Source: Ursus arctos (taxonomy: Eukaryota; Chordata; Mammalia; Carnivora; Ursidae). Taken from it: a stretch of 64,000 nucleotides of DNA. The stretch covers positions 19,674,501 through 19,738,500 of the forward strand of contig NW_026623050.1 in NCBI RefSeq assembly GCF_023065955.2. The letters are read 5' to 3'. The position numbers and the translations under genes were made by a program. Shown one piece after another: positions 12,861 to 24,874 of the stretch; position 1 is the stretch's first letter, and every line of letters begins with the position of its first letter. Below the pieces are notes generated by a model, which ran no database searches, was not told where the DNA came from, and saw only the letters and a program-made list of their open reading frames with translations.

Positions 12861-13075
12861 GCTGTAACTATGAATGACATTGAAATTATTATAAGAGAAT
12901 CTTCTCCCCAAATGTTCTGGAGCAATTTGGTTTTACTGGTGAGTTCATTGAAATGTTTAAAAGCAGCTCATCTCTGTACCCCACAAAATGTTATGAAGTA
13001 TTTAAAAAGGAAACTACTTGAAAAAAAATTTTTGGAAACCACTCGATTTAGTTTATGAAGCTAATTTAACACTGA

Positions 13076-13195
13076 TTTTCACTGTGATAGAAATACTGTT
13101 ATCTCATCTGTAAAGTAGGGATAATAATATTCCCAATGTTGAAGCTATTGAGAGTATTAAATGAATTATGTAAAATGACTGAGGGTAAAAAGTAC
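13076..13195 (+). repeat. MIR SINE fragment
   Basis: 'ctcatctgtaaagtagggat', 'aataatattcccaatgttg' and 'gtattaaatgaattatgtaaaatg' follow the MIR consensus in plus orientation. Confidence 0.75.
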
Positions 13196-13874
13196 ATATG
13201 TTTCCATTATTACGCTACAAGTAAATCATATATCAATATCCACCTTTAATAAAATTTCAAATGTAAGTAAAATTATTTCAAGCTGCATTCAATAGCATTG
13301 TAAGAAAATTATCAGAGTAAATTTATTCTAAGAACACAAATATCCAACATTAGGAAATCCATGAATAAGATGTTTCATCGATACACAAAATTAAAATCAT
13401 CTCATTAGATGCTACAAACTGTGAAATTTAACAAATTTGACACTAAGGAGTAAATCAATAGCTCTCATCACGAGAAAGTACCCTTTTAAAATGAGGGAAA
13501 AGACAAAATTTCTTTGCCTCATTATTTAACATTTTCCTAGAATTTTAAAATAATTCAATAATTCATGAATCAAAGAAAAAAGCTCTCTGCTTCACTCATA
13601 AAAATTATCAAAAGGGCAGATTTTGTTGTTTTATACAGCCATTAAAATTGATGGCTAGGAGGATTATGTGAAAACATAGGACAATTTCTAGAATGTAATA
13701 TTAATAAGATACAAAATTATATTTCAGTAGAGCTATAGAAAAGGAATACTCATACATTTAAAAGAGTAACTTTTATTTCTAGAGCTATAATTTTGAAATC
13801 CAAGTAGTTTTTCAATGTTTATAACAAAAGCTGAACTACTTTTCAAATACCCACAGAGCTAATCACTTTGGAAT

Positions 13875-14130
13875 TAATAATAATAGCTAACACTGTATAA
13901 TATTTACAAAACACCCTTTTCACTTAGAGTATACCATTTATTCTTCACAGATGGTTTTTTTTTTTTTTCAAGTTTTTAGTTAAATTCCAGTTAGTTAACA
14001 TACACTGCAATATTAGTTTCGGCTGTAGAATTTAGTGGTTCATCACTCATTCCTCACAGAGGGGTTTTTAAAGGTTACAAAGCCCATTAACAGCAAGACT
14101 TGGGATTAGACCCCATCTCCACATGTTCTA
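13875..14130 (-). repeat. MIR fragment split by an L1 3' tail
   Basis: The left part (aataatagctaacactgtat to cttcacagatgg) and the right part (cattcctcacagagg to ttgggattagacccc) both read as reverse-complement MIR. The L1 tail at 13,957-14,047 separates them. Confidence 0.55.
13957..14047 (-). mobile_element. Short L1 3' end (antisense), ~90 bp
   Basis: A T-run, then 'tttagttaaattccagttagttaacat' and 'agtgcaatattagtttcgg'-like sequence, reads as the extreme 3' UTR of a carnivore L1 on the minus strand. Near-identical flanks 'attcttcacagatgg' and 'attcctcacagaggg' look like a diverged TSD, so this is a severely 5'-truncated insertion. Confidence 0.65.
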
Positions 14131-14259
14131 TGGCAGAGAGATCTAGTTGCCTGCCCATATTCTTTCTCCCCTTCTTCCTCACTAAAGAGAAGAAAAGACA
14201 TTATTTCAGGTTAACCAGTGCCCTTCTATTCTGCTTTGTATTTACTTCAAGAATGCAGG

Positions 14260-14475
14260 TTTAATGATTAGAGACGTAGCAGCCATCTTGGATTATGAAG
14301 CAACACTTAGGTCCTAACTCATGTTCTAAGCCTGGAAACCTGATGACTGTGGAGCCAATACACTGGTCCCCAGAGAGCAATCTTAGACTCCTTTGACATG
14401 AAGAAAAATAGTCCCTTGGGTGCTTAAGTCACTGTTTATATAGAGTAGAATCTAATTCTAACTGATATGTGCTAT
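14260..14475 (+). mobile_element. MaLR (MLT1/MST-type) LTR-like fragment
   Basis: The string of landmarks gcagccatcttggattatga, 'gatgactgtggagcc', 'gtgcttaagtcactg' and terminal 'attctaactgatat' resembles the 3' part of ERVL-MaLR LTRs. No internal retroviral sequence and no second LTR are visible. The family name is uncertain. Confidence 0.5.
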
Positions 14476-15039
14476 TTCCTCTACACCACAGGGGATGTAA
14501 TGAAATTTTAGCATAGGACAAAAGTATCTTAAAACATTTTAAGCAACCTTAATCACCCTAGTCCTGTACCCAACCTTCAGTGTTTGAGTTTTATTTCTTC
14601 AAAACACCTATGGGAAAAAATTAAACCACATCTGGTCATAAGCTGATGAGACATTCTTCTTTTGGCACATCACTTTAAGTGAGGAATTAACTTTATAAAA
14701 TAAAGAAGAAAATTCCAGTGGTACACATTCAACCGTATTCATACCTTCTGTTACCATTTGGCCCCAAGTCATCAAATACATTTTATCAGCACAGACCACA
14801 CCTGTGGACCCTGAACATCCAACCCAACTGCTTACTGGTATTTCACACAAACATCTGAAGCACTAACTCAATATTGACAGAGCTGATTTCAGAAGGGTCA
14901 CATCAAAACAGTCTACCTTAACTCTTTCCTGTCACAGTGATTATCTTCTGTTGAGTTATGCCAGCCTTAACTTAGGGGTCAACTTAAGGGGATCTCCCTA
15001 ACTTCCCACACCAAATTTATGACCAAGTACTATCTGTTT

Positions 15040-17355
15040 AAGTTCCTGGGTATATTTTAAATTTGCCTACCTTTTCTTTTCATCACTGCACCCAGGTCTA
15101 TGCATCTGTCATAGCTCTTATGTTCTACTGCCACAACTTGCAAGCCTTTCTACCTGAATCCATTTTGGCCTCTCCTTTAAACTGTCTGGGACCAGTGTGA
15201 CTTTTTAAAAAGTTGATCTCATCATGCCAGTCCTTTGCTTAAAATAATATAATGGTTTCCCATTGTCTTTATGATCAAGATCAAAATTAATTACAATCTC
15301 AAAGAAACTATCGTGTGGTCCCTGGTACTTCAACATCATATTCTATGCTCCAAGTTCTCTGAACTTCTTTCATTTTATTTATAATTTAAATATAGTTAAC
15401 ACACAATATATTAGTTTCAGGTGTGCAACATACTGATTTGACAATTCTATACATTACTCAGTGCTCACCACAATAAGTGTAACCACCATCTGTCAGCATA
15501 TATTAATACTATTGACTAAATTCCCTATGCTGTACTTTTTATCCCCATGACTTATTTTATAACTATAAGGTTGTACCTCTTAAGCCCCTTCACCTATTTT
15601 ACCCATTCCCCTGCCCACCTCCCCTCTGGCAACCACCAGTTTGTTCTCTGTGTTTATGAGTCTGTTTTTTGTTTGTTCATTTGCTTTTAAGATTCCACAG
15701 ACAGGTGATATTAAATGATATCTGTCATTCTCTACATTCCCACCAACAGGGCACAAGGGCTCCTTTTCTCCACATCCTCACCAACACTTGGTATTTCTTG
15801 TTTCTTGATACTAGTAATTGTGACTAGTGTGAGATGAAATCTCATTGTGGTTTTAATTTCCATTTCCCTGGAGATTAGTGATGTTGAGCATCTTTTCCTG
15901 TGTCTGTTGGCCATCTGTATGTCTTTGGAAAAATGTCTACTCAGGTCCTTTGCCTTTTTAAAAATCAGATTATGTGGCTTTTTTTGGTGTTGAGTTGTAT
16001 GAGTTCTTTATAGATTTTGGATATTAACCCTTATCAGATATATTACTTGGAAATATCTTCTCCCATTCATTTTTCATTTATTTTTCATTTATCAATGAGA
16101 TAAAAGACCCACACCCTGAAAACTATAACACAATGATCTAAGAAATTGAAGATAACACAAACAAATGGAAAGACATAACATCCTCATGGGCTGGAAGAAT
16201 ATTGTTAGAATGTTCATACTATGCAAAGCAATCTACAAACTCAATGCAATCCCTATTAAAGTACCAACTGCATTTTTCACACAACTAGAACAGAGAATTC
16301 TAAAATTTGTATGGAACAGCAAAAGACCCCAAATAACCAAGGCAAACTTTAGAAAAAGGAACAAAGCTGGAGATATGACGATCCCAGATTTCAAGATACA
16401 CTATAAAACTATAGTATTCAAAACAGTATGGTACTGGCACAAAAATATACACAAAGATCAATAGAATAAAATTGAGAACCCAAGAATAAACTCATGTTTA
16501 TATGGCCCATTAGTCTATGACAAAAGAGGCAAAAATATACAATGGGGAAAAGACAGTCTCTCCAATAAGTGGTGTTGGGAAAAGTGGACAGCTAGATGCA
16601 AAAGAACAAATCTGGGCCATTTTCTTACACCATACACAAAATAAACTCAAAATGGATTAAAGATCTAAATGTAATACCTGAAACTATACAACTTCTAAAA
16701 GAAAACAAAGGCAGTAATCTCTTGGACATCAGCCTCAGCAATATTTTTTCTGGATATTTCTCCCTGGGCAAGGACAACAAAAACAAAAACAATTGGGACT
16801 ACACCAAACTAAAAAGCTTTCACACAGCAAAAGAAACTATCAACAAAACAAAAAGGGAACCTACTGAATGGGAGAAGATATTTGCAAATGACACACCCAG
16901 TAAGAGGCTAATACCTGACCTTCTTTATGTTCACTGAACACACCCTCTGTGTTCTCCCTCAGAGTCATGGCTCTTCCCTTTGCCTGGAATGTCTTTCCCT
17001 GCCTCTCTTTACTCCACGTTTCTTCCCTATCTCTTACTTTCTCTCAGCCTTAAGATCTTTTCTCAAATTTTCTTTACTGAAGAACTTATCTGATAACATA
17101 GTTTCCTTATATCTAATTGTGTCATTTATTTTTTATTTCTGATTATCTGATAATTTTCCCTTTTGGTATCTCATTGCATCCTATACTTTTCTCTACAGCA
17201 CTAAATCAGTGGCAATTACATATTTGTGTGATTATTTGGTTAATATTTGTGCCCTCTCTCAAAACATACATTAGATGCTGTGAAAGTATGGCTTATATTT
17301 GTTTTACTCTTAATTGCATTCCTATGCAGTACTGGACACTGAGTAGGTGGTGATA
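15040..17355 (+). mobile_element. L2 LINE 3' region, split by a twin-primed L1
   Basis: The left part (about 15,040-15,363; 'ttgatctcatcatgccagtcc', 'aatggtttcccattg') and the right part (about 16,925-17,355; 'cttccctttgcctggaatgtc', ending 'actggacactgagtaggtgg') are consecutive parts of an L2-type LINE. The join falls inside the L2 motif 'gaccttcttt..ttc..gaacac', which is duplicated around the L1. No coding frame survives. Confidence 0.7.
15364..16920 (-). mobile_element. Twin-primed (5'-inverted) L1
   Basis: 15,364-16,070 is L1 in minus orientation, from the A-rich 3' end through the 3' UTR to the ORF2 C-terminal region. 16,083-16,920 is the preceding ORF2 segment in plus orientation, including recognisable stretches such as '[20 protein letters not shown]' and '[14 protein letters not shown]'. 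Both arms end at about the same ORF2 point (the IFAND region), the hallmark of twin priming. A weak TSD, (a/c)cttcttt(c)at, lies at about 15,363 and 16,918. Frames are broken by frameshifts and stops. Confidence 0.75.
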
Positions 17356-17714
17356 CAGATTGGAGGGAGATACAGATCGATAAAATGGATATAATAAATA
17401 TGTAAATATTCAAAATACAAGTATTCTAAGATATTAGTAATGAGAAATAGGGTTATGATATTCTCCATATTTTACTCTTCTGTTTCTCATTTCCTACAAT
17501 TAATATTAATAATTTTTAAAGATACTTTGGTTTTTTTAAATCTTAGACAAATCTGTCAAGTAGGTAAGAGTTCTTAATTAAACCAATGACACTCTTTTTC
17601 CTTGATAGTAGTGATTTTGCAAAAGCTAAACCTTTCACAGAATAATTGACCAGAAAATTCCATAAGAACTTAGTTTCTCAGGATAATAAATACCTGTTAG
17701 CTTAGTCCTGAGCT
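17355..17714. other. No feature recognised
   Basis: AT-rich sequence with no supported gene, RNA or repeat. Confidence 0.4.
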
Positions 17715-17730
17715 AGAAATAAAGAACTCC

Positions 17731-17930
17731 GGGGCGCCTGGGTGGCACAGCGGTTGAGCTTCTGCCTTTGGCTCAGGGCGTGATCCCAGTGTTATGGGAT
17801 CGAGCCCCACATCAGGCTCCTCCGCTAGGACCCTGCTTCTTCCTCTCCCACTCCCCTTGCTTGTGCTCCCTCTCTCGCTGGCTGTCTCTATCTCTGTCGA
17901 ATAAATAAATAAAACCTTAAAAAAAAAAAA
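17731..17930 (+). mobile_element. SINEC-type SINE with perfect 16-bp TSD
   Basis: Begins GGGGCGCCTGGGTGGCACAG and ends in an A run. The duplication agaaataaagaactcc is identical at 17,715-17,730 and 17,931-17,946. The copy is almost consensus-like, so it is a young insertion. Confidence 0.97.
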
Positions 17931-18189
17931 AGAAATAAAGAACTCCAATTTCTCTTGAGCAAGACATCTAGTCTCTACACATGTCCCATAAATCCATCTT
18001 CATCCAACATCACTGTAAAAAAGAAAAAGAGAAAAAGAAAAGAAAAGAAAAAGGACTCTCAGAAATAAGAGGACCATGCAATGCTTTAACATAGCACTGG
18101 TGAGATTTCAAGACCCTGTCTGAATATACAATTTAATGCCCCCTTATTTAACCCTTTCTCAGGCAACTTGCTTATTTTACATGAAACTT

Positions 18190-18312
18190 TTACATTTTTT
18201 TAAAATTTAAATTCAATCAGCCAACATATAGTACATCATTAGTTTTTGATGCAGTGTTCAATGATTCATTCGTTGCATATAACACCCAGTGCTCTTCACA
18301 TCACTTAAAGTC
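18190..18312 (-). mobile_element. Short L1 3' UTR fragment (antisense)
   Basis: 'ccaacatatagtacatcattag', 'tcaatgattcat' and 'gcatataacacccagtgct' are the reverse complement of the L1 3' UTR end also present at 9.15, 39.9 and 62.7 kb. It is older than those copies. Confidence 0.85.
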
Positions 18313-18995
18313 AAATAACCTTGTCTTTTTTCATGTATGGGGCTCCTGTGATAAGATTTTGTTGCTAATTTTGACCTTTACTTTTCTATTCTGATCCTTC
18401 ATCTTACTAACTGTGGTGTGATCTTGCCATAAAAAGCACCTATCCTAGATACTCAGTAAATGATTTTAAACATTTATTAACACAATGTTTAATCATTCAT
18501 TTAAAGGGGGGAGGAAGCATCAAACAAGAGTGCTTAGTTTTCCTATGTGTCCAGAGTTGCTTTGAGGATTTTCACCCTTTGTGATTCTTACTAAACATGA
18601 TGTGAGTTAGAAGAAATGTTATAATGCGCAATAATACATAAATCCTGGAGAAGAGAATTGATTCAAAAACCCTCTCCCTTTCTGGATTTTGTGTGGCGGT
18701 GTTATTTAACAATTTTTTGGTTCTAAAATTAGATGAAATCCTATCACTCGTTAGTAGTTTAAAAAATGGACAAACCATCTCAAATCTCATACTTTGTCAG
18801 AAGGGATGAAGATTTATGTTAGGCTGGGTTTTTTGTTGTTGCCATCGTGTGTTTGATTTTAGCAATTTTGAGGGGCTAGATACTAAGTTAGTTGTTTCCT
18901 GAAACACCAATATGTATTAACACTTCTCTTTGCTTTTGGGGGTCTGTGACACCTTAATGTTTTGGGATTCCCTCGTATTGACAGAGCGAAAGAGA
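18313..18995. other. No feature recognised
   Basis: Unassigned AT-rich sequence. The antisense frame at 18,572-18,790 has no family resemblance. Confidence 0.35.
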
Positions 18996-18999
18996 AGAG

Positions 19000-19525
19000 G
19001 CAAGAACTTTGGCATCATGCAGATTTGTCTCAAGTCCTCCCTCCACGTTAACTGTGTGACCTAGAAAATTGTTTTACCTCTGAATTTCAACTTCCACTTT
19101 TGTAAAAACAGAATAATACTTGCCTCATGAGTTTGTTCTGATAATTGATTAGAAAAATACACCTCAGTGCTCCATGGAGCACTGGGTGTTATACGCAAAC
19201 AATGAATCATGGAACACTACATCAAAAACTAATGATGTACTGTATGGTGACTAACGTAACATAATAATAAAAAAAATAAATAAAATTTTAAAAAAAGAAA
19301 GACAAATTACTTAGCATTGTTAATGTTATCCACCAGATACCTACAAAAAAATGTAAAACATAAGAATCATCCCCATTAAAACCAGAGTCTAGACAAATAC
19401 ATTAATGTATCATCTATGATAGTTTCAATTGCAAATAATAAAATGAAAATTAAACTTGAAAAAAAAAAAAAGAAAAATACACCTCATGCCCCAGCACAAA
19501 ATAGGCACTCAATAAATATTAGCTT
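19000..19525 (+). repeat. MIR SINE, split by an L1 insertion
   Basis: The left part contains 'taactgtgtgacct' and 'ttgcctcatgagtttgttctg'. The right part resumes 'gccccagcacaaaataggcactcaataaatatt'. Together they rebuild a plus-strand MIR, which fixes the pre-insertion site of the L1 at 19,167-19,470. Confidence 0.8.
19167..19470 (+). mobile_element. L1 3' UTR tail carrying a 3' transduction
   Basis: A perfect 16-bp TSD, agaaaaatacacctca, lies at 19,151-19,166 and 19,471-19,486. Inside it, 19,167-19,296 is L1 3' UTR (GCACTGGGTGTTATACGCAA to CTAACGTAACATAATAATAA) followed by an A-rich tract. About 19,300-19,458 is non-L1 sequence that ends in AATAAAATGAAAATTAAACTTG and a second A run of about 13. 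The two A tracts inside one TSD show that the source transcript read past the weak L1 polyadenylation site. Confidence 0.85.
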
Positions 19526-20724
19526 CCTTCCCCCTTTTTCAGAAACTACATTACACTTTGAATAGGCTTTAAATAAAGGATTTTATAAAGTGTTTAAATA
19601 GAGATTTCAACAAGTTTCTGGTTTTTGTTTTACGAAAAAAATGTCTGGGTTAAACTCTAACGGAAGATGGTAAAATAGAAATGTGAGATTAAGAGCACTG
19701 TTTAAAGAACTTTCCCTGACTGGAGACACAGCAGCAATAGCAGAGAGCTTGATGTGGGTGATGTGTGAAGTATGTGATCAGAGCTACGACTTCTAAAGAA
19801 CACTGGCTAAAGGTCATCTCGAAGAAAAATATCACACACCACTCTGAAGACGGCTTTTGATTTAGTATCATGGAGACAGTTGCTGTCAAAGTTTTGCTGC
19901 GTTTTCTACGGCTGAACATGGACAAAGTCTAACAAAACTTTAACAGCTAATAAAGTTATTAATTAGTTATTAGCTCATCAGCTAAATAAATTAAGTTATT
20001 CATTGAACAAATAAAAACATACCTATATCCTCATATTGAAAATATTGAGTCCTTTTTTGTTGATTTTTTTTAATGGCTCCTAATGCCAATCAGTGTGTGG
20101 CCCTGGTATATTTGTCACATATAATTATTACTTAGAGAAGTTACAGTGAAATTGTACACTATGCAAGGAAGAGAATATGAAGTCCTAAGATAAATGTCTT
20201 TTTTATCCAAGATTACTTTTTCTGTACTCTGTGATTGCTCAGTGAAGACACTTTGTTTAGAAGATAGAATCACTTCTATTTCTCACGGGGCAGCCAGCGC
20301 TCTCTCAGCATTTGTGCCTCTCTGCTGGGTGAGGAATTCCACATATCCTCCCCAAATAAACACTGCCTCCTTTGAAACAGATAAAACCCAGGCGATTTAA
20401 GAGATCTACAGAAAGCACTCTTTAAGCCCTTCCTCCCACTTCAAGAAAGTCCTCCATCACTATTAATGAACCTAATGATGCTTCAGATCCACGGATTCCT
20501 CCAGTTTCCTGGAGGGCATAGTCACACTAAGTGTTTCAAGGAGCTCTTCTCCTTCAGGCAGTTTCTGGCACTGTCTGCTGTCACCCAAAGCCACAACTCA
20601 CAGATTTTTGAATGAAAGCAAAAGAAAGCTTTCAGGGAACAGGATACCTTTCAAATACACCGCTGATATTGTAGACATCTCTCTGAACTGATAAAACAAA
20701 ATATCCAAGTACAAATTGAGGTCA

Positions 20725-20905
20725 AGTGCTGACCTCTGCCTAGAATGCCCTTGCCTTCAGCCTCTCTCATCTGGCTAGCTCCTCTGGGCCTTCCTTGAAG
20801 TCCAGAAGTCACATTTTAATGAGAATGTATCCCTCTTTGCATCCCCCTTCCCACCTGACACACAGATACCCGCTTCCTATCCTGTGCACCTGTTTACTTA
20901 TCTCT
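20725..20905 (+). repeat. L2-like LINE fragment
   Basis: 'cctctgcctagaatgccctt', 'tctggctagctcctctgggcc' and 'ttccttgaagtcc' resemble the L2 3' coding region (usually 'ctgcctggaacgcccttcc'). Short and decayed. Confidence 0.6.
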
Positions 20906-22990
20906 TTCCACAGTAAAACCTTTATTTCTGCATCCTGAAGGCTTGAAAGCCTGAAGCTTCTTAAATGTATGAGCAAACAAATAATCAAATGAGCAAACCA
21001 GAAACTCTGCTTACCTACATCTGCACAGAGGACAGGACTCAGAAAGCCCCAGAGATTCACACTGGTCCTTGTCCAAGTACAGCATCCAGAGGTGACCTGA
21101 CAGGAGTCCTCTACCTGAAAAATGTCCTAAGACTATTTGGCAGCCAGTTACACAAAACTCTAATATGAGTCATATGTTTCAAGTTTTCTCTCTTTATTAC
21201 ATCCGTGGTTCTTTAGCCAAGTCTAGTTCTTTCAAATCCCCCGCTGCCAATTTAGTAACATTTTGATTCCACGTGTGTGACCTATAGTCCTTGAGGATGA
21301 TTTCTCTCATCACAGTGAGGAACCTGAGAGCTAAGGAGACCTTCAGCATCTGAAGTCCAGCTGAAGTGAAGGAGTAAGTGGTGAGATAAAGAAAAACTTG
21401 CTTCCTGCCTTCCTGCCTTCCTTCTTTTCTTCTTTCTTCCCTCCCTCCCTCAAAGCTGCATGTAGGCTGCCCTGTCTGTGGTCTGTATAGAGTATAATAA
21501 TGCATTCTCCATGGATTAGCCACTTCCCCAATAACAGCTTATTTATCATATTGGTGTTTAATCTCCAGATCACAATAACTATCTTACTGATAGGCAAATC
21601 TATCCAATAAATACAACGGGGTACACAGTACGTATTAGGACTTTGGTAATATATGAACTATAATTTTTTCTTTTTATTAATGGCTTTGGCATTTGCTTTT
21701 TCTTCTCAAGTCACATTCTCATTCCTTCTAGTGTAGAATATGATAAAAGTACCACATTGGTCTCCATATATTATGATTTCCATTCCATCCTGAGAGACTA
21801 CAGTTCAATGATGGCGGAAATCTGGCACTACCATGATTGTAAGTCCATTTTTTATACATTTATTTGCTTTGACCAGGCTGATCTCATTCTCCCCACTATC
21901 TGCAAGTCATGACATGTAGAACTACCTCTGAGCCTTTGTTCAAAGTGCTGTCTCAGCGGGTAGCATCAGCTGTGTATCCGGATCAAGTTCCCACGTATTT
22001 GGCTTAACCTCAACCAGCCATGTTCAAGCTAAGTGTACAAATTCCACAGCGGTGGTAACTAGGTTAAAGTTAGAACATTAGGAGAAGCTGCAACAGAGCC
22101 CACAAGACATTCCGTGTCCACAAAGGACATTGGTCGGCTTGCCTGTCATGAGTTTGGAAACTCATTTTGGCATTCAAAGGAAGAAGTCAAACTTACTCCC
22201 TCACACAACAGTTTCAATCTAGACACTGCATTCTTATCTAACAGGCACAATTCCTGCCAAAGGGCAAAATACTCAATGTCTCAAACAAATGCAGAACAGA
22301 TACTACGAATGTAGACAGTCTGATAGAAATGGGTTTGAGAGGAGGCAATGTCGTTGGGACAGGTGGGTGCCACAAATGTAGGAGGTGGCCCTGCTTCTGT
22401 GAGCTGGGAGCTACCATCTGTGGAGTTAGACCAAACCCGGAGGGAGCCCACCTTTCCCTTGAAAGAGTGTCCAGAAAACCACATTCAGTTGATTAATGTA
22501 ATGTTCTCTACCCAAGAAATAATATATTATTTGGCAGCCAGTTTCATTTATAAATTTAATAGGAGTCAGAAATCTTATTTCTTTATTATGCCAATGACAT
22601 TTTTGTTCTGGCTGTGCTTCTTAGAAGCTATATTGCCTTGGACAAAGAAAGCAAATACTTTCTCCCTGCATCAATTTTACTTTCACCTCTGAATTGAAAC
22701 ATGTGGTAATCTACAGTCCCCACAGGGGATACAGTCAGATATAGTCCCTTCAGGGGCAAAAATGCTATTCCTTCTCTCTTAGGTTGTTACATTAACCAAC
22801 ATCAACTCTATGAAATCACATCCAATCACAAATCATGATGCAAGCTCCCTAAGACGTCACACCCTTCCAGAAGACTCCCTCAATCACCTGGAATGACTGA
22901 CAAAGTTAACAAGTCTGCCTAGTAAAGATGTTCTATAATGTTCCACTTTAAGTCACTGTAAGGACATGATCTTAACATTATGTTCATATA
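20906..22990. other. Unique-looking sequence, no gene supported
   Basis: Several 60-114 codon frames occur (for example 21,197-21,523 minus and 22,348-22,692 plus), but none resembles a known protein and none has supporting splice or start context. A CT-rich tract lies within it at 21,396-21,452. Confidence 0.4.
21396..21452. repeat. CCTT/CTTC-rich simple repeat
   Basis: An imperfect tandem of cttcctgc and cttc units passes into ccctccctccctc. It produces the Arg/Glu/Gly/Lys-rich runs in the antisense frames here, which argues against those frames being genes. Confidence 0.85.
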
Positions 22991-23019
22991 TTAACTAGGT
23001 CACTTTAGTCTTATTTTTT

Positions 23020-23213
23020 TTTTTTAAAGATTTTATTTATTTATTCGACAGAGATAGAAACAGCCAGTGAGAGAGGGAACACAAGCAGGGGGAGTGGGAG
23101 AGGAAGAAGCAGGCTCATAGCAGAGGAGCCTGATGCGGGGCTCGATCCTATAACGCCGGGATCATGCCCTGAGCCCAAGGCAGACGCTTAACCGCTGTGC
23201 CACCCAGGCGCCC
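23020..23213 (-). mobile_element. SINEC-type SINE with 19-bp TSD
   Basis: Reverse-complement SINE (AAAGATTTTATTTATTTATTC ... CCACCCAGGCGCCC). The 19-bp duplication beginning cactttagtcttatt is present at 23,001-23,019 and 23,214-23,232. Young copy. Confidence 0.96.
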
Positions 23214-23234
23214 CACTTTAGTCTTATTTTTTAA

Positions 23235-24515
23235 TGAGAAATAGCTAACATTTTAAAAGTACTATCTTTTATTTATGGTAAACCATGCTAACTACCTTGA
23301 CCTCCCCACAGAGACAAAACCAAACCAAAAACAAAACCAAAAAAATTGCGTGATGAGTTTTTTACTCTTTCCAATACACTAGTTGGTGTACTGAAATTTT
23401 ATGTTTATCTTGTCTACAAAGCTCTTAAGCTTACATCTTAATTTTCTATTTTGGAAACTTAGCATTCCAGTAATTTCCCAGCAATATAATTGTATTCACA
23501 ACTTCTTGAATGGCTATACTGTTTCACAGAAACTTTGGAAGAATGAAGTTAAAGGCCCAATTACAAGTTAATCCTAATGAAAAATGGAAGTTCTGCATCA
23601 TAACCTAGTACACGCAAAATTTTGCAAAATTTTGTCTACTTCTCAAACCAATGCATTCCCATGGCAAAAAAAATGGTAAGGGAAGTCCTGACAGCCTGGA
23701 CCAAAATAATGTAAAGTAGAAACTATTTTATGTGCAAGAATCAGTCCTTAAATTTTGACTAGTGAATTCTAAAATCTAAATGCATTTCCTATCACCTTCA
23801 GAAATATCCCTCTGCTTCTACAAACACACACTCGGAGTTCATTCAATTTACAATAGGAAGTATCCTTAGTATAGTCCTCTATAACACGTTTTCCACATGT
23901 TCACACAGCTACCGAAACAAATTAATGTTCCCATCTTGATGGATTCTTTGCTAAAGAAAGGGCACAATATGGATTGATCTACATAACCCTTCATTAAAAA
24001 ATAAAGCCTATCATGTTTGTGCCATTGAACTGGCAAGTACATTTTCCTTCTTGTTTTACTATAATTATTGTTGCTTTAAATAACACCACCACCCATTGAA
24101 TTGTAGCTGACATTTTGTGTCACGGTGACTAAAAATTCAAGGGAAAAAAAGGAGTTTGTTCTACTGAGTACCTACAGTATACAATAATGTATACTGAGGT
24201 GGGTGGAGCCTGTTTAAGATCCTCTCTCTCCCACTGCCTCCCTCCCCCCACCGCCCCGAAAGTGTAGGTCCATGAATATCTGTTCTAAAGTCATGGAGTA
24301 CGGTTGTCTAAAGTGGAGAGTACTGGGTTCATTTATGAATCGTGAGAGGTGGCTAAGTCCCAGGAATTTGCATATTTTAAAAACAACTTTTATTTCCTTA
24401 TCTACAGAGATGTTTCAAAGCCGTGAGCAAACAATGGAAGGTGTTTAGGGTCATGCTCCGGTCTGTCTAGATTTCTATCTCGAAAAAACAAAAGCATAAG
24501 TATATAAAATAGAAA
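23235..24515. other. No gene supported
   Basis: AT-rich sequence with a short C-rich patch at about 24,225-24,260. No repeat or coding frame called. Confidence 0.35.
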
Positions 24516-24705
24516 TAGAAAGATGTTTAGCACAGCATAGTTTGTGACAGAAAAGACCAAAACAAATCAAATGCTCATTAATGGGCAAATGGTTGAATAC
24601 ATGGTGGTTCGTGCACACTGTAAAGTACTCGGTAGCCATGAGAAACAATGATACATATACACGTACACACGAACGCACACATTAGGGAGATGTTCACTTT
24701 ATACT
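24515..24705 (+). repeat. Old LINE fragment (probable)
   Basis: 'tcaaatgctcattaatgggcaaatggttgaatacatggtgg' resembles the decayed ORF2 C-terminal stretch that precedes 'GGAATATTAC' in L1. It includes 'gtagccatgagaaacaatga' and a short CA-rich patch. Confidence 0.5.
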
Positions 24706-24874
24706 GTCAAATTTAAAAAAGCTTCAAAATACTACATAAATTATGATTCCCTATTAACCTACTATATGGACAACTTACGCACGTGTTTATGTTTCTATAG
24801 GCTATCCAATGATCACTTTTTTCTTTCATAATTCATGCTTTTTTGCATCCTGACAGATCTTCTATACCAAGGTT

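Noticed and set aside
20194..20400. 68-codon plus-strand frame with an AT-rich upstream
   Set aside because: No conserved motif and no splice or promoter evidence; considered only because of its moderately normal codon mix.
22348..22692. 114-codon plus-strand frame
   Set aside because: No domain, no splice context and no recognised homologue by eye; length is not unusual for chance.
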